Origin: Gracilibacillus salitolerans
GTDB taxonomy: Bacteria; Bacillota; Bacilli; Bacillales; Amphibacillaceae
DNA length: 64,000 nt
Reading direction: 5' to 3'
Assembly (NCBI RefSeq): GCF_009650095.1
Contig: NZ_CP045915.1
Span: 2,480,001 to 2,544,000, forward strand
The notes below the pieces were generated by a model, which worked only from the letters and a program-made list of their open reading frames with translations, searched no databases and was not told the origin of the DNA. This document shows, one piece after another, positions 37,735-49,109 of the stretch. Positions within the stretch are counted from its first letter, which is position 1, and each line of letters opens with the position of its first letter. The position numbers were made by a program, and so were the translations under genes.

Positions 37735-40700
37735 ATGACGTATCGTGACTTACCTAGTGCCCAAGGGTTATACAATCCAGACTTTGAACATGACGCTTGT
37801 GGTATTGGATTATATGCGCATATAAAAGGGAAACAAACACACGAGATCGTAAAAAAAGGTTTAGACATGTTATGCAAATTAGAGCACCGAGGTGGACAAG
37901 GGAGTGATCCACTTACAGGTGACGGATCCGGTTTAATGGTACAGATCCCTGATAAATATTTTAGAAGAGAATGCAAAGACTTTCAACTGCCAGCTGTTGG
38001 ACGTTATGGAGTTGGTATGTTGTTCTTATCTCAAGATGAAAATGAACAAATACAAGCAAGGGAAAAAATTAATCAATTAATCAAACAAGAAGGTCAAAAA
38101 TTAATCGGCTGGAGAGAAGTGCCAACAGATGCTACTCACATTGGTAAAGGTGCAATTGAAACGTTACCGACTGTTCATCAGGTATTCATTGAAGCAGCAG
38201 ATGAAATAGAAGACGATCTAGCCTTCGAAAGAAAATTATATATCATTCGTAAACAAGCTGAAAATTGGGCGAATGAAAAAGAAATTCGTTTTTATTTTCC
38301 AAGTTTATCAAACAGAACGATCGTGTACAAAGGTTTATTAACACCTGATCAAGTTGATGAATTTTATTTAGATTTACAAGATGAAGAATTTGTTTCTGCT
38401 TTTTCACTGGTACACTCTCGTTTCAGTACAAATACATTCCCTTCCTGGGAAAGAGCGCACCCGAACCGTTATCTCATCCACAATGGTGAGATTAATACCA
38501 TGCGTGGTAATGTAAACTGGATGCGTGCCAGAGAGAAACAATTTGTATCAGAAGCATTTGGTGATGACTTAGATAAAGTATTACCAATTATCAATGGCGG
38601 CGGAAGTGACTCTGCTACATTAGATAATGCATTAGAGTTCTTCACCTTAGCAGGTCGTAAGCCGGCACATGCTGCGATGATGTTGATTCCAGAACCATGG
38701 GAGAAAAACCCTCACATGGATGAGAAGAAACGTGCATTTTATCAATATCATAGCATGATGATGGAGCCGTGGGATGGTCCAACTTCGATAACTTTTACAA
38801 ATGGTAAACAAATTGGAGCGATACTGGATCGTAACGGGTTACGTCCAGCACGTTATTATGTAACAAAAGATGATTACATCATTTACTCTTCTGAAGTTGG
38901 TGTAATCGACTATGAAGAAGAAAATGTTTTATTAAAAGAACGTTTAAGCCCAGGTAAAATGCTCCTTATTGATATTGAAGAAGGGCGTATTATATCAGAT
39001 GAAGAAATTAAAGAAGAGGTTTCAAGTGTTCATCCATACAAAGACTGGTTAGGGGATCAAATTGTACCATTAGAAGTGGAAGCGAAAAATGATGAATATA
39101 TTGATCCACAACTACTCCAGAAACAAAAAGCATTTGGTTATACGACTGAAGATGTTGAAAAATATCTCATTCCTATACTGGAAGACGGAAAAGACCCAAT
39201 TGGTGCGATGGGTAATGATATGCCATTAGCGGTATTATCTGAACGCCCGCAAAGTTTGTTTAACTATTTCAAACAGTTATTTGCACAAGTAACTAACCCG
39301 CCAATTGATGCTTATCGTGAACAGCTTGTTACATCGATGCTGACATGGCTAGGAGCTGAGGGAGACATCCTTCATCCTGCGAAAACTAAAGCAAGCAGAA
39401 TTCGCTTAGATTCACCGATTTTATCGAATTCACAAATAGAAAAGTTACAGGAAAATGAATTGGAAGGGTTCCAATCTGAAGTAATTGAAACATTATTTAC
39501 TGATGACATGGAGAAAGCACTACAGGATGTATTTGAACAAGCGAAAAAAGCAATTGAAGCTGGAAGAAATATTATCATTCTAAGTGATAAGAATATGGAT
39601 GCGAACCAGAAAGCTATTCCAACACTGCTCGCTGTCAGTGGTTTGCATCAGTATTTAGTACGTGAAGGTATTCGTACGCAAGCAAGTATTATTGCACAAT
39701 CAGGTGAAGCTCGAGAAGTTCATCACTTTGCAACGATGTTAGGTTATGGTGTAGACGCAATTCATCCACACCTTGTTTATCAAACTTACTACGCGAATAT
39801 TTTGCATGATCGTCTAAATATGACACTAGCGGAAGTACAAGATAAATTTATTAGTGTCGCAACAGAAGGTATCATTAAGGTTATGTCAAAAATCGGTATC
39901 TCAACTGTGCAAAGTTATCGCGGTGCCCAAATTTTTGAAGCTGTAGGTATTAGTAAAAAGGTGATCGAAGAACATTTTACAGGCACAGCATCACAAATTG
40001 ACGGTATTGGTTTAGAAGTGATTCAAGAAGAGACAGAAAAACGTCACAACGAAGCTTACAACGCAGCTGTTAAAGAATCACTTGAATCAGGAAGTGACTT
40101 CCAATGGCGTAAAGTAGGAGAACACCATGCCTTTAACCCTACTACTATTTATACCTTACAGTGGGCATGTCGTCGTGGTGACTATGATCTGTTCAAGAAA
40201 TTCTCGAAAGCAGCGAACCATGAGCGTATCGGCTTTTTACGTAACCTATTCGATTTCAAAAAATCGAATGCCATTTCAATCGATGAAGTCGAGCCTGTAG
40301 AATCCATTGTCAAACGTTTCAAAACTGGTGCAATGTCCTTTGGTTCGATCAGTAAAGAAGCACATGAAGCATTAGCGATTGCTATGAATCGTATAGGCGG
40401 TAAAAGTAACAGTGGTGAAGGCGGGGAAGACTCTGACCGCTTTAGCAGAGACGAAAATGGTGATTTGCGTTCCAGTGCGATAAAACAGGTAGCATCTGGA
40501 CGCTTTGGCGCAAAGAGTCATTATCTTGTAAACGCGAAAGAATTACAGATTAAAATGGCACAAGGTGCAAAACCGGGTGAAGGTGGACAATTACCAGGTA
40601 TGAAGGTTTACCCATGGGTAGCAGATGTTCGTGGTTCAACACCAGGGGTAGACTTAATTTCACCTCCGCCACACCATGATATTTATTCGATTGAGGATTT

Positions 40701-42288
40701 AGCTCAATTAATTCATGATTTAAAAAATGCCAATCGTGATGCAAGAGTTAGTGTTAAACTCGTAGCAAAATCAGGTGTAGGGACGATTGCTGCAGGTGTA
40801 GCAAAAGGTAACGCAGATGTTATTTCTGTTGTTGGTTATGATGGTGGTACAGGTGCTTCGCCAAAAACAAGCATTAAACATGCAGGCTTACCATGGGAAT
40901 TAGGTCTTGCAGAAGCACACCAAACCTTAATGCTTAACGGACTTAGAGATAGAGTTATTCTAGAAACGGATGGGAAATTGTTAACAGGTAAAGATGTGGT
41001 GATGGCTGCATTATTAGGTGCAGAAGAATACGGCTTCGCAACAGCGCCATTAGTTGTTGTTGGATGTGTCATGATGCGTGTATGTCATAAAGATACATGT
41101 CCTGTAGGGGTAGCAACACAAAATCCAGAGCTGCGTAAGAAATTCACGGGGGACCCTGATCATGTTGTTAACTATATGACATTCATCGCAGAAGAAGTTC
41201 GTGAGATCATGGCTGAATTAGGATTCCGAACAATTGATGAAATGGTTGGAAGAACAGATGTATTAGAAATTGCAGACCGTGCAGCAGCGCACTGGAAAGC
41301 AAAACACTTAGATTTATCTAAGCTCCTTTATCAACCGGAAGGAACACGTATCAATACAACAACGCAAGATCATAAATTAGATGAATCTTTAGATATGAAG
41401 TATATTTTACCAACTGTCCAAAAGGCAATCGACACTGGAGAAGCATTAGAAGCATCTTTCCCGATTAAAAATACGGACCGTGTAGTAGGAACGATCGTAG
41501 GAAGTGAAATTTCTAAAAAATATGGAGAACGGGGTTTACCAGAAGATACCATTAATCTTCATTTCACAGGATCAGCAGGTCAAAGTTTTGGTGCCTTTAT
41601 TCCTTCTGGTATGACGTTAACTGTAACGGGAGATGCAAATGACTATGTTGGAAAAGGCTTGTCCGGTGGAAAGGTAATTGTGCGTGCTTCTGAGAAAACT
41701 ACGATTGATCCAGGTAATAATGTTATTGCTGGTAATGTATCTTTCTATGGAGCGACAAGTGGTGAAGCTTATATTCAAGGTTATGCAGGTGAACGATTTG
41801 CGGTAAGAAATAGTGGAGCAAAAATCGTTGTGGAAGGCGTTGGTGACCATGGTTGTGAGTACATGACAGGTGGTCGAGTTGTCATTCTTGGCAATGTAGG
41901 TAAAAACTTTGCTGCAGGTATGTCTGGTGGTGTTGCATATGTGAAACCAGACAACGTCGAGCAGTTTAAACGCCTATGTAATACGGAATTAGTACAGTTT
42001 GAAGAATTAACAGATGCTAATGAAATAGAAGAAGTAAAAGAATTAATTATGAATCATCACGAATATACCAACAGTGATAAAGCAGCTGTTGCATTGCAAA
42101 ACTGGGAAAACGAATTGGAAAAATTCGTGAAAGTAATCCCGACAGATTACAAGCTAATGTTGAAACAAATTGATTGGTATGAGTCTCAGGGGTTATCTGT
42201 GGACGAAGCTCGACTGGAAGCATTTACGGCAAAAAAAGAAAACAAAATGACGGTAACACTAAATCCGGAAGAAGTAATGACTAAATAG
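37735..42288 (+). CDS. gltA: Glutamate synthase large subunit
   Basis: The 1517-aa enzyme transfers the amide of glutamine to 2-oxoglutarate. The N-terminal class II amidotransferase domain follows a short propeptide with Cys22 ([13 protein letters not shown]), the nucleophile after processing. The central FMN-binding synthase domain has [25 protein letters not shown] and the 3Fe-4S cluster cysteines in [20 protein letters not shown]. The C-terminal beta-helix domain has glycine-rich repeats. ATG 37735 is chosen because GGGGG lies 8 bases upstream and the product begins MTY like B. subtilis GltA; the ATG at 37720 overlaps that site. gltB starts 16 bases after the stop. Confidence 0.98.
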   Translation: MTYRDLPSAQGLYNPDFEHDACGIGLYAHIKGKQTHEIVKKGLDMLCKLEHRGGQGSDPLTGDGSGLMVQIPDKYFRRECKDFQLPAVGRYGVGMLFLSQDENEQIQAREKINQLIKQEGQKLIGWREVPTDATHIGKGAIETLPTVHQVFIEAADEIEDDLAFERKLYIIRKQAENWANEKEIRFYFPSLSNRTIVYKGLLTPDQVDEFYLDLQDEEFVSAFSLVHSRFSTNTFPSWERAHPNRYLIHNGEINTMRGNVNWMRAREKQFVSEAFGDDLDKVLPIINGGGSDSATLDNALEFFTLAGRKPAHAAMMLIPEPWEKNPHMDEKKRAFYQYHSMMMEPWDGPTSITFTNGKQIGAILDRNGLRPARYYVTKDDYIIYSSEVGVIDYEEENVLLKERLSPGKMLLIDIEEGRIISDEEIKEEVSSVHPYKDWLGDQIVPLEVEAKNDEYIDPQLLQKQKAFGYTTEDVEKYLIPILEDGKDPIGAMGNDMPLAVLSERPQSLFNYFKQLFAQVTNPPIDAYREQLVTSMLTWLGAEGDILHPAKTKASRIRLDSPILSNSQIEKLQENELEGFQSEVIETLFTDDMEKALQDVFEQAKKAIEAGRNIIILSDKNMDANQKAIPTLLAVSGLHQYLVREGIRTQASIIAQSGEAREVHHFATMLGYGVDAIHPHLVYQTYYANILHDRLNMTLAEVQDKFISVATEGIIKVMSKIGISTVQSYRGAQIFEAVGISKKVIEEHFTGTASQIDGIGLEVIQEETEKRHNEAYNAAVKESLESGSDFQWRKVGEHHAFNPTTIYTLQWACRRGDYDLFKKFSKAANHERIGFLRNLFDFKKSNAISIDEVEPVESIVKRFKTGAMSFGSISKEAHEALAIAMNRIGGKSNSGEGGEDSDRFSRDENGDLRSSAIKQVASGRFGAKSHYLVNAKELQIKMAQGAKPGEGGQLPGMKVYPWVADVRGSTPGVDLISPPPHHDIYSIEDLAQLIHDLKNANRDARVSVKLVAKSGVGTIAAGVAKGNADVISVVGYDGGTGASPKTSIKHAGLPWELGLAEAHQTLMLNGLRDRVILETDGKLLTGKDVVMAALLGAEEYGFATAPLVVVGCVMMRVCHKDTCPVGVATQNPELRKKFTGDPDHVVNYMTFIAEEVREIMAELGFRTIDEMVGRTDVLEIADRAAAHWKAKHLDLSKLLYQPEGTRINTTTQDHKLDESLDMKYILPTVQKAIDTGEALEASFPIKNTDRVVGTIVGSEISKKYGERGLPEDTINLHFTGSAGQSFGAFIPSGMTLTVTGDANDYVGKGLSGGKVIVRASEKTTIDPGNNVIAGNVSFYGATSGEAYIQGYAGERFAVRNSGAKIVVEGVGDHGCEYMTGGRVVILGNVGKNFAAGMSGGVAYVKPDNVEQFKRLCNTELVQFEELTDANEIEEVKELIMNHHEYTNSDKAAVALQNWENELEKFVKVIPTDYKLMLKQIDWYESQGLSVDEARLEAFTAKKENKMTVTLNPEEVMTK

Positions 42289-42304
42289 AAAGGAGACAGA
42301 TGAT

Positions 42305-43801
42305 ATGGGGAAAGCAACAGGCTTTATGGAGTTTGAAAGACAAACGGCAAATGAGCGTGATCCAGTAGAAAGAATTCATGATTGGAAAGAATACTCTGCT
42401 CCTTTCTCTGATGAAGTAGCAAAAACACAAGGAGCACGTTGTATGGATTGTGGTACACCATTCTGTCACATTGGGATGGATATTGACGGGGCAACATCAG
42501 GTTGTCCTATCTACAACCTGATCCCAGAGTGGAATGATTTGGTGTATAAAGGAAAATGGAGAGAAGCCCTAGAACGGTTAATGAAAACAAATAACTTCCC
42601 AGAATTTACAGGAAGAGTATGTCCGGCACCATGTGAAGGCTCTTGTACGGTTGCAATCAATGATCCTGCCGTAACAATTAAAAATATTGAACAAAAAATT
42701 ATAGATAAAGGTTTTGAAGAAGGCTGGATCGAGCCACGTGTTCCGGAACGTCGCACAGGCAAGAAAGTAGCAATTGTCGGATCTGGACCAGCTGGATTAG
42801 CAGCAGCAGACCAATTGAATCAAGTTGGGCATCAGGTTACAGTATATGAACGTGCTGATCGCGCAGGGGGTCTATTAACGTACGGTATTCCAAACATGAA
42901 ATTAGATAAAGATGTAGTAGAACGTCGAGTTCAGTTACTTCGTGAAGAAGGAATTGAATTTGTTCTAAATACGGAAGTTGGAAAAGACATTTCTGCAGAA
43001 GAAATTAAGGCGAAGCATGATTCTGTGATTCTATGTACTGGTGCACAGAAACACCGTGATCTACCTATTGAAGGTCGTGAAGGTAAAGGTGTACGCTTTG
43101 CAATGGACTATTTAACAAAATCAACTAAAAAAGTACTAGATGATAGTGTAGAAGTGGAAGAAGAGTTAGATGCAAAAGGAAAAGACGTTATTGTTATTGG
43201 TGGTGGGGATACTGGTGCTGACTGTATCGCTACAGCACTTCGCCAAGGCGCAAACAGTATTGCACAATTTGGTAAGCACCCACAACTGCCAATTAAACGT
43301 TCAGACGAAAATCAATGGCCGGCATATCCACAAGTATTCAGTTTGGAATATGCACACAAAGAAGCGAAAGAAAACTTTGGTGAGGATATTCGTCAATATT
43401 CTATCCAAACAAAGAAATTTGTTACGGATGAAAATGGTAAATTAAAAGAACTACACACGGTTGAAATGAAGAAAACCCGTGATGAAAATGGTATGTTTGT
43501 ATTTGAGGAAATTCCGGGTACAGAAAAAGTATGGCCTGCACAATTAGTATTAATCGCTATCGGTTTTGAAGGTACAGAACAACCGGTATTAGAAGCGTTT
43601 AATGTTAAAACAGAACGTAATCGTGTAGATGCTGAATATGGTGATTTCCGTACAAATGTAGAGCATGTATTTGCTGCTGGTGATTCACGTCGTGGGCAAA
43701 GTCTTATTGTCTGGGCAATTAATGAAGGTCGAGAAGTAGCGTATCATGTAGATCAATATTTAATGGGTGAGACAGCTTTACCATCCGTTGCAAACATGTA
43801 A
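42305..43801 (+). CDS. gltB: Glutamate synthase small subunit (NADPH)
   Basis: The 498-aa subunit passes electrons from NADPH to the large subunit. The N-terminal domain carries the 4Fe-4S cysteines (GARCMDCGTPFCH, then CPAPCEGSCT), followed by an FAD dinucleotide fold (VAIVGSGPAGLAAADQL) and an NADPH fold (DVIVIGGGDTGADCIATAL). It is called gltD in enterobacteria. GAAAGGAG is upstream of the ATG. It is the second gene of the gltAB operon, closed by a terminator. Confidence 0.97.
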   Translation: MGKATGFMEFERQTANERDPVERIHDWKEYSAPFSDEVAKTQGARCMDCGTPFCHIGMDIDGATSGCPIYNLIPEWNDLVYKGKWREALERLMKTNNFPEFTGRVCPAPCEGSCTVAINDPAVTIKNIEQKIIDKGFEEGWIEPRVPERRTGKKVAIVGSGPAGLAAADQLNQVGHQVTVYERADRAGGLLTYGIPNMKLDKDVVERRVQLLREEGIEFVLNTEVGKDISAEEIKAKHDSVILCTGAQKHRDLPIEGREGKGVRFAMDYLTKSTKKVLDDSVEVEEELDAKGKDVIVIGGGDTGADCIATALRQGANSIAQFGKHPQLPIKRSDENQWPAYPQVFSLEYAHKEAKENFGEDIRQYSIQTKKFVTDENGKLKELHTVEMKKTRDENGMFVFEEIPGTEKVWPAQLVLIAIGFEGTEQPVLEAFNVKTERNRVDAEYGDFRTNVEHVFAAGDSRRGQSLIVWAINEGREVAYHVDQYLMGETALPSVANM

Positions 43802-43806
43802 TATAA

Positions 43807-43843
43807 TAAGAAAAACCTACGCCTGTCGTGGGTTTTTCTTTAT
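43807..43843 (+). terminator. Terminator after gltB
   Basis: AAGAAAAACCTACG pairs with CGTGGGTTTTTCTT with a short loop. Confidence 0.85.
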
Positions 43844-43979
43844 GATCTTTTCTAAAAGACAGCTGCACATTTTCCATAAGAAATAATACCTTAATTTAAC
43901 AGTCACCACTACTACGAACTAGTGTAAATTATCGAAGTAGTTTTCTTCCTTTCTGATTATAATTGAGTGCTAACCCGTC

Positions 43980-44101
43980 GCTGCGGAAAAAATACTCTCT
44001 TTCCGTGGGGAACGCTTCAGCCTCCTCGGAAGCCAAAATCGCTTCCTGCGGGTTCTTCATACTGTTCCTTTCCCACAGGAGTCTCGCATTTTTTCCGCAG
44101 C
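43980..44101. repeat. 122-bp palindromic intergenic repeat
   Basis: The element is bounded by a perfect 14-bp inverted repeat: GCTGCGGAAAAAAT (43980-43993) and ATTTTTTCCGCAGC (44088-44101). Further in, TTCCGTGGG pairs with CCCACAGGA. The interior contains CGCTTCAGCCTCCTCGG and a later GGAGTCTCGC. It is clearly richer in GC than its flanks and non-coding. Elements with TTTCCGYGGG...GCTTCAGCCTCCTCG...GGAGTCTCGC recur in Bacillaceae genomes in my memory. It resembles a non-autonomous mobile repeat or a transcribed hairpin. Only one copy is present here. Confidence 0.8.
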
Positions 44102-44204
44102 TTGTACGGTGTTCTGATATAAGGACAGGAAATCCAATGAATATAGTTCCCTAAGTTCTATTCTTACAATAAGCAGAATTCTGTGGAACTGTCACGATGA
44201 AGAT

Positions 44205-44227
44205 CCACTTGGTAAAGTGGTTTTTTT
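44205..44227 (+). terminator. Orphan rho-independent terminator
   Basis: Perfect CCACTT / AAGTGG stem with a short loop, followed by seven T. No plus-strand gene ends nearby: gltB has its own terminator 360 bases upstream. It may end a small RNA or transcription from the palindromic repeat. Confidence 0.65.
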
Positions 44228-44328
44228 ACAAGTTAGCTAAAAACCACCGCCCAAGGAAAGCGCAGTATTCTGCCGGAGCGGTATTCCAACACTCTTTATG
44301 AAAAACTGCGTGAAATAGTTTACTTGCA

Positions 44329-45060
44329 TTATGTGTGTTTAAGTAGTGGAAAGTTGTATGTTTTCAATCGGATTAGATCCCAGGAGGAAATGATTCCTAT
44401 TGGTAGCTCTGCTGCTGTACCGTTTTCCGTAATAAGGATTGCTTCTATTTTTTGATTTTTCTCTAAGTATTCTTTAAAGATAGCTTCAATATCCATTACG
44501 GTGGCATCTTTCCCAACAATTTTAGTATCGTCTTTTTTCACAATTTGAAATACTTCGCCAATGGGCTGACCCATTTCAATTGATAATTTATCAATATTAG
44601 CAGCAAACCAGTTCGCGATATCACCATCTGTCAATAATCCAATTAATTTATCTTCTTGATAAATCGGATATTGTGAGTATTCTTTTTCTTGCATACAGTT
44701 TATTAATTTACTTATTGATGAATCTAAATAAAAAAACTCCACAGGTTTTGAAGCAATAGACAAAGCAGTTGGAGGTTCAGCCAACAGACTTGCCAATTGC
44801 TCCATTTCTTGAACTACATCTTGATGAGGTTCTGCGATATAGAAGTCTTCCTTAATTTTACGATGTACCATTGCATTTCGCAATTTACTGGACTGTTTTA
44901 GTAAATCAAAATACTGATCAATCACCTGATGCTGAACCCGCGCTTTTGTCAACACTTCGGTAAAAGATGCATGATTATTATGCTCATTCGCATAATCACA
45001 CAATGTATCATGTATCTGGTTAAAAGCTGCTTCAAATCGTTCTGAAAGTTCATAACCCAT
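44329..45060 (-). CDS. CBS-domain protein with HEPN-like N-terminal helices
   Basis: The 243-aa protein has an all-helical N-terminal half (about 1-95) and a C-terminal CBS pair (about 105-240, with SQYPIYQEDKLIGLLTDGDIANW and AILITENGTAAELPIGIISSWDLI). CBS pairs sense adenine nucleotides. The N-terminal half holds LRNAMVHRK, with Arg61 and His66 fitting the R-x4-6-H signature of HEPN domains, some of which are RNases. GGAGC lies upstream of the ATG. No nucleotidyltransferase or toxin partner is adjacent. Function is not known; the HEPN idea rests on one short motif in a helical context. Confidence 0.75.
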   Translation of the reverse strand: MGYELSERFEAAFNQIHDTLCDYANEHNNHASFTEVLTKARVQHQVIDQYFDLLKQSSKLRNAMVHRKIKEDFYIAEPHQDVVQEMEQLASLLAEPPTALSIASKPVEFFYLDSSISKLINCMQEKEYSQYPIYQEDKLIGLLTDGDIANWFAANIDKLSIEMGQPIGEVFQIVKKDDTKIVGKDATVMDIEAIFKEYLEKNQKIEAILITENGTAAELPIGIISSWDLIRLKTYNFPLLKHT

Positions 45061-45195
45061 GATAATGCTCCTTTAATTGTTTGAAAATTTTCAAAATTAA
45101 TGGTTGTCATAACTAGTCGTTTAGTAATAAAATAAAGTTTATAGGTTATTTTACCGAAACATTACAGAATTCATTCAAATAAGGGAGTCTTTTTT

Positions 45196-46272
45196 ATGTC
45201 AGAGTATACAATCACTTATATTAAGAACGAAAATCCAAAAGAAAAACCAAAATCAGATGAACTATCTTTCGGTAAATATTTTACCGACCACATGTTCATT
45301 CAAGACTATAATAGAGAACGAGGCTGGCATAACCCGCGTATCGTACCATATCAACCAATTGAACTGGATCCGGCTGCTATTGTATTCCATTATGGTCAAA
45401 CGGTATTTGAAGGCTTGAAAGCATACCGTACAAAAAGGGATAAAATTCAGTTATTCCGTCCAGATAAGAATATGGAGCGCCTTAATCGTTCAAATGATAG
45501 AATGTGTATCCCGAGTATTGATGAGGAATTTGCTATTGATGCAATTAAACATTTAGTTCATATTGATCAAGAATGGGTGCCAGGCGCACCAGGAACATCT
45601 CTTTACATAAGACCGTTCGTTATTTCAACTGAGCCGTATTTAGGTGTTTCACCATCTGCTACATACCAATTTATGGTAATATTATCGCCTGTTGGTGCTT
45701 ATTACGAAGAAGGTATTAACCCTGTTAAAATTGCAGTGGAAAATCAATATGTTCGTGCGGTAAAAGGTGGTACAGGTGAGGCGAAAACAGCTGGTAACTA
45801 TGCATCCAGCTTGAAGGCACAAGAACAAGTAGCCGATGAAGGATATGCACAAGTATTATGGTTGGATGGTGTTGAGAAGAAGTATATCGAAGAAGTTGGT
45901 AGTATGAACGTTTTCTTCAAGATAAATGGAGAAATCGTAACGCCGGAACTTAATGGTAGTATCTTAGAGGGGGTTACGAGAAATTCTGTTATCGAATTGT
46001 TGAAACATTGGGACATTCCAGTAGTTGAGCGTCGCATCACAATGGAAGAGCTTCATGAACATCATCAAAAAGGTGAATTGGAAGAAGCGTTTGGTTCTGG
46101 CACTGCTGCTGTTATTTCACCAGTAGGTGAGCTTGCTTGGGAAGGGAAGAAAATGGAAATCAATAATGGAAAAACAGGAAAAATTGCTAAGCGATTATAT
46201 GATACTTTGACAGGTATTCAATATGGTACGGAAAAAGATCCATTTAATTGGATTGTAAAAGTGAAATATTAA
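45196..46272 (+). CDS. ilvE: Branched-chain amino acid aminotransferase
   Basis: The 358-aa PLP enzyme interconverts Leu, Ile and Val with their keto acids. Class IV fold marks are IVFHYGQTVFEGLKAYRT, RSNDRMCIPSIDE, the PLP lysine region GGTGEAKTAGNYASSLKAQ, and the late LEEAFGSGTAAVISPVG. The size is that of the larger Bacillus YwaA/YbgE type. AAGGGAG precedes the ATG. It is not in an ilv-leu cluster here and lies before the proline operon, which has its own promoter. Confidence 0.96.
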   Translation: MSEYTITYIKNENPKEKPKSDELSFGKYFTDHMFIQDYNRERGWHNPRIVPYQPIELDPAAIVFHYGQTVFEGLKAYRTKRDKIQLFRPDKNMERLNRSNDRMCIPSIDEEFAIDAIKHLVHIDQEWVPGAPGTSLYIRPFVISTEPYLGVSPSATYQFMVILSPVGAYYEEGINPVKIAVENQYVRAVKGGTGEAKTAGNYASSLKAQEQVADEGYAQVLWLDGVEKKYIEEVGSMNVFFKINGEIVTPELNGSILEGVTRNSVIELLKHWDIPVVERRITMEELHEHHQKGELEEAFGSGTAAVISPVGELAWEGKKMEINNGKTGKIAKRLYDTLTGIQYGTEKDPFNWIVKVKY

Positions 46273-46275
46273 TAC

Positions 46276-46304
46276 TTGAGATTTGTGTAACTATTTCCTA
46301 TAAT
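46276..46304 (+). promoter_or_regulatory. proBA promoter
   Basis: TTGAGA (46276-46281) and TATAAT (46299-46304) are 17 bases apart and immediately precede the T-box leader. Confidence 0.8.
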
Positions 46305-46317
46305 AGCATTAGAATAT

Positions 46318-46565
46318 TTAAATGTGCTGATTAGAGCCAGTAGTTAGTGATATGGTGACCAGAGAGTGGAATTCACAGGCTGAAAAATTCCATCACCCAC
46401 TATACTAATGAACCTACTCTATGAACTGTTAAGAATAAACTTAATCGTTACTCTGCGTTAAAGAGTTAAGGGGAACATACAATATGTATGTTCAACCAAA
46501 GGTGGTACCGCGGAAATAGCTCTTTTCGTCCTTTACGATAATAAGGATGAAAGAGCTTTTTTTAA
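46318..46565 (+). promoter_or_regulatory. T-box riboswitch, proline-specific
   Basis: The leader between the promoter and proB has all T-box parts. A Stem I region (about 46325-46430) contains the AGAGA bulge and a specifier candidate CCT (46413-46415, in GAACCTAC), a proline codon. The T-box sequence AAAGGTGGTACCGCG is at 46498-46512. A terminator pairs GCTCTTTTCGTCCTT with AAGGATGAAAGAGC and a T run ending near 46563. Uncharged tRNA-Pro would stabilise the antiterminator and switch on proline synthesis. B. subtilis proBA is controlled the same way. Confidence 0.93.
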
Positions 46566-46669
46566 TCCCAGAGATAAACTATATCTTAAAGTGTTAGCGT
46601 AGTGTGATAATTCACTTATACACTCTACTTCTTTTCACTAACACTTTAGTAAATGAAGGCGTGAAATTT

Positions 46670-47797
46670 ATGGCGAAGCAGCGTATTGTAGTGAAGATCG
46701 GGAGCAGTTCACTAACGAACAGAAATGGCGGCCTTGATCTCATTAAACTAAAAGAACATACAACAGCAATTGCAGCACTTAAACGAGCGAACTATGAAGT
46801 GATTTTGATTTCATCTGGGGCCGTATCTGCTGGATTCTTTGATTTAGGATATCCAACAAAACCTGTCACTATCGCAGGAAAACAAGCAGCAGCAGCCGTT
46901 GGCCAAGGCTTACTGGTTCAAGCCTATACCGATGAATTTAGAAAATATAATATGGTGACCGCTCAGCTTTTGCTAACCAAAGATGTATTCACTAATGAGA
47001 TGCAGTACAGTAATGTGTATTCCACATTAACGGAATTATTAAAACGTGATGTAATTCCGATTATTAATGAAAATGATACGGTAGCAATAGATGAATTGAC
47101 ATTTGGTGATAATGACATGTTATCGGCATTGGTAAGTGGCCTTGTTCATGCTGACTTTTTAGTAATGTTAACAGACATTAATGGACTATATGACAAAAAT
47201 CCCAAAAACGATCCAACAGCTAAAAAATACCATCGGCTCAAAAAAATATCGGCAGAGATTTTGCAACAAACGAAGCATGAATCTGGATCCAAATTTGGCA
47301 CTGGAGGAATGAAATCTAAGCTTTTAGCAGCAAAAACTGCACTTTCACTTGGTGTCAAAGTGTTTGTCGGGACTGGCGAAGGTGAGGGTAAATTAATCCG
47401 TATTATGCAAAATCAAGGTGATGGTACCTATATTGGCGAAGACTTAACCACTAGTTACCGAAAACAGAAACAATGGATTGCTTTTCATTCCAACGTATCT
47501 GGGAAACTATATGTTGATAAAGGGGCTAGTGAAGCAATACTTTATCAAGGAAAAAGTTTATTGCCTGCCGGAATTAAATGGGTAGACGGGGATTTTCCGG
47601 TAGGGGCTGTCGTCGATATTATCTTTGGAGATAATGTTATAGCTAAAGGGCAAGTGAACTATTCTTCTGAAGACTTAATCAAATCAAAAGGGGAATCAAG
47701 TCAAATTGCGATGAAACAATCCGCAAGTAATCGACCCGAAGTAATTCATCGTGATCGACTCGTATTATCAATAGAGGAGGCTTATAATTATGAATGA
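46670..47797 (+). CDS. proB: Glutamate 5-kinase
   Basis: The 375-aa enzyme phosphorylates glutamate for proline synthesis. The amino-acid kinase domain shows [50 protein letters not shown] and the loop [20 protein letters not shown]-terminal PUA domain (about 280-360) is present. ATG 46670 gives a product aligned with known ProB and has GAAGG upstream; the longer frame from 46604 adds a non-homologous hydrophobic tail. It overlaps proA by 8 bases and is under T-box control. Confidence 0.96.
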   Translation: MAKQRIVVKIGSSSLTNRNGGLDLIKLKEHTTAIAALKRANYEVILISSGAVSAGFFDLGYPTKPVTIAGKQAAAAVGQGLLVQAYTDEFRKYNMVTAQLLLTKDVFTNEMQYSNVYSTLTELLKRDVIPIINENDTVAIDELTFGDNDMLSALVSGLVHADFLVMLTDINGLYDKNPKNDPTAKKYHRLKKISAEILQQTKHESGSKFGTGGMKSKLLAAKTALSLGVKVFVGTGEGEGKLIRIMQNQGDGTYIGEDLTTSYRKQKQWIAFHSNVSGKLYVDKGASEAILYQGKSLLPAGIKWVDGDFPVGAVVDIIFGDNVIAKGQVNYSSEDLIKSKGESSQIAMKQSASNRPEVIHRDRLVLSIEEAYNYE

Positions 47798-49034
47798 TTT
47801 AATCCAAAAAGCAAAGCTAGTCAGCGCTACAACAACTACTTTAGCAACTAGATCAACCCAACAAAAAAATCAGGCTTTAAAATTATTATCTGGTGAATTA
47901 AGAAAACAAAAGGATTATATCATCGCGGAAAATAACCGTGATATAGTAAATGGCCGTAAAAATGGCTTACATGAGTCATTAATTGATCGTTTGATCTTAA
48001 ACGAACAACGGATTAATGATATGGCAGATGCATTAATCCAGCTAATCGATTTAAAGGATCCAATTGGTGAGATTATGGAAGAGTGGACACGACCAAATGG
48101 TTTGAAAATCCAAAAGGCACGAGTACCAATTGGTGTTGTTGGAATGATTTACGAAGCAAGACCAAATGTAACGATTGATGCTGCAAGCCTTTGTCTTAAA
48201 ACAGGCAATGCTGTGTTACTTAGAGGGAGCTCTTCAGCTATCCATTCCAACACAGCATTAGTAAAAGTCATTCATGATGCATTAAGACAATCCGATTTAC
48301 CAGATGATGCCGTACAGCTTATTGAGGATACAAGTCGTGAGACTGCATCACAAATGTTTAAATTGAATGAATATTTAGATGTATTAATTCCTCGTGGAGG
48401 CAAAAAATTAATTGATACGGTTGTGGCCAATGCATCAGTACCAGTATTAGAGACTGGGGCAGGTAATTGTCATTTGTTTATCGATGAAACAGCAAACAAA
48501 GACATGGCTATCGACGTAGCAATCAATGCGAAAACACAACGTCCTTCTGTATGTAATGCAATCGAAACCATATTAGTGGAGCAAAAATGGGCAGATAACC
48601 ATTTAACTGAATTAATTCAGGCATTGCAAGTTGCAGATGTAGAAATACATGGTGATAGCATCACAGTTTCAAAAGGCAACAATATCATTAAGGTAACTGC
48701 AGAAGACTATGAAACAGAATATTTAGATCATATCGTCGCAATCAAGGTAGTAGATTCTGTGCAGGAAGCGATTGACCATATTAATAAATATGGAACCAAT
48801 CATTCAGAATCCATTATCTCTGAAAATGATGAGCATGTTGTAAGCTTTATGAATGAGGTAGACGCAGCAGCTGTTTATCATAATGCATCAACCAGATTTA
48901 CCGATGGATTTGAGTTTGGATTTGGTGCAGAAATTGGTATTAGTACACAGAAGTTACATGCACGAGGACCTATGGGCTTAGAAGCATTAACATCGACGAA
49001 ATATTTGTTACATGGTAATGGTCAAATTAAGTAA
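47790..49034 (+). CDS. proA: Glutamate-5-semialdehyde dehydrogenase (gamma-glutamyl phosphate reductase)
   Basis: The 414-aa NADPH enzyme reduces gamma-glutamyl phosphate to the semialdehyde. It has the ProA blocks [49 protein letters not shown] and the catalytic cysteine in [11 protein letters not shown], then [11 protein letters not shown] at the C-terminus. GAGGAGG precedes the ATG within proB. ProB and ProA likely form a channeling complex. No proC is in the window. Confidence 0.97.
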   Translation: MNDLIQKAKLVSATTTTLATRSTQQKNQALKLLSGELRKQKDYIIAENNRDIVNGRKNGLHESLIDRLILNEQRINDMADALIQLIDLKDPIGEIMEEWTRPNGLKIQKARVPIGVVGMIYEARPNVTIDAASLCLKTGNAVLLRGSSSAIHSNTALVKVIHDALRQSDLPDDAVQLIEDTSRETASQMFKLNEYLDVLIPRGGKKLIDTVVANASVPVLETGAGNCHLFIDETANKDMAIDVAINAKTQRPSVCNAIETILVEQKWADNHLTELIQALQVADVEIHGDSITVSKGNNIIKVTAEDYETEYLDHIVAIKVVDSVQEAIDHINKYGTNHSESIISENDEHVVSFMNEVDAAAVYHNASTRFTDGFEFGFGAEIGISTQKLHARGPMGLEALTSTKYLLHGNGQIK

Positions 49035-49109
49035 ACTATTTTTCTTTCATCACAATTCCTGTATAATAGAGTTGGAAATAAACATTTGGTAAAAAAAGGA
49101 GTATGAATC

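Noticed and set aside
43963-44154. 63-codon frame inside the palindromic repeat
   Set aside because: It is produced by the inverted-repeat sequence itself, lacks a ribosome site and has a composition unlike real genes here.
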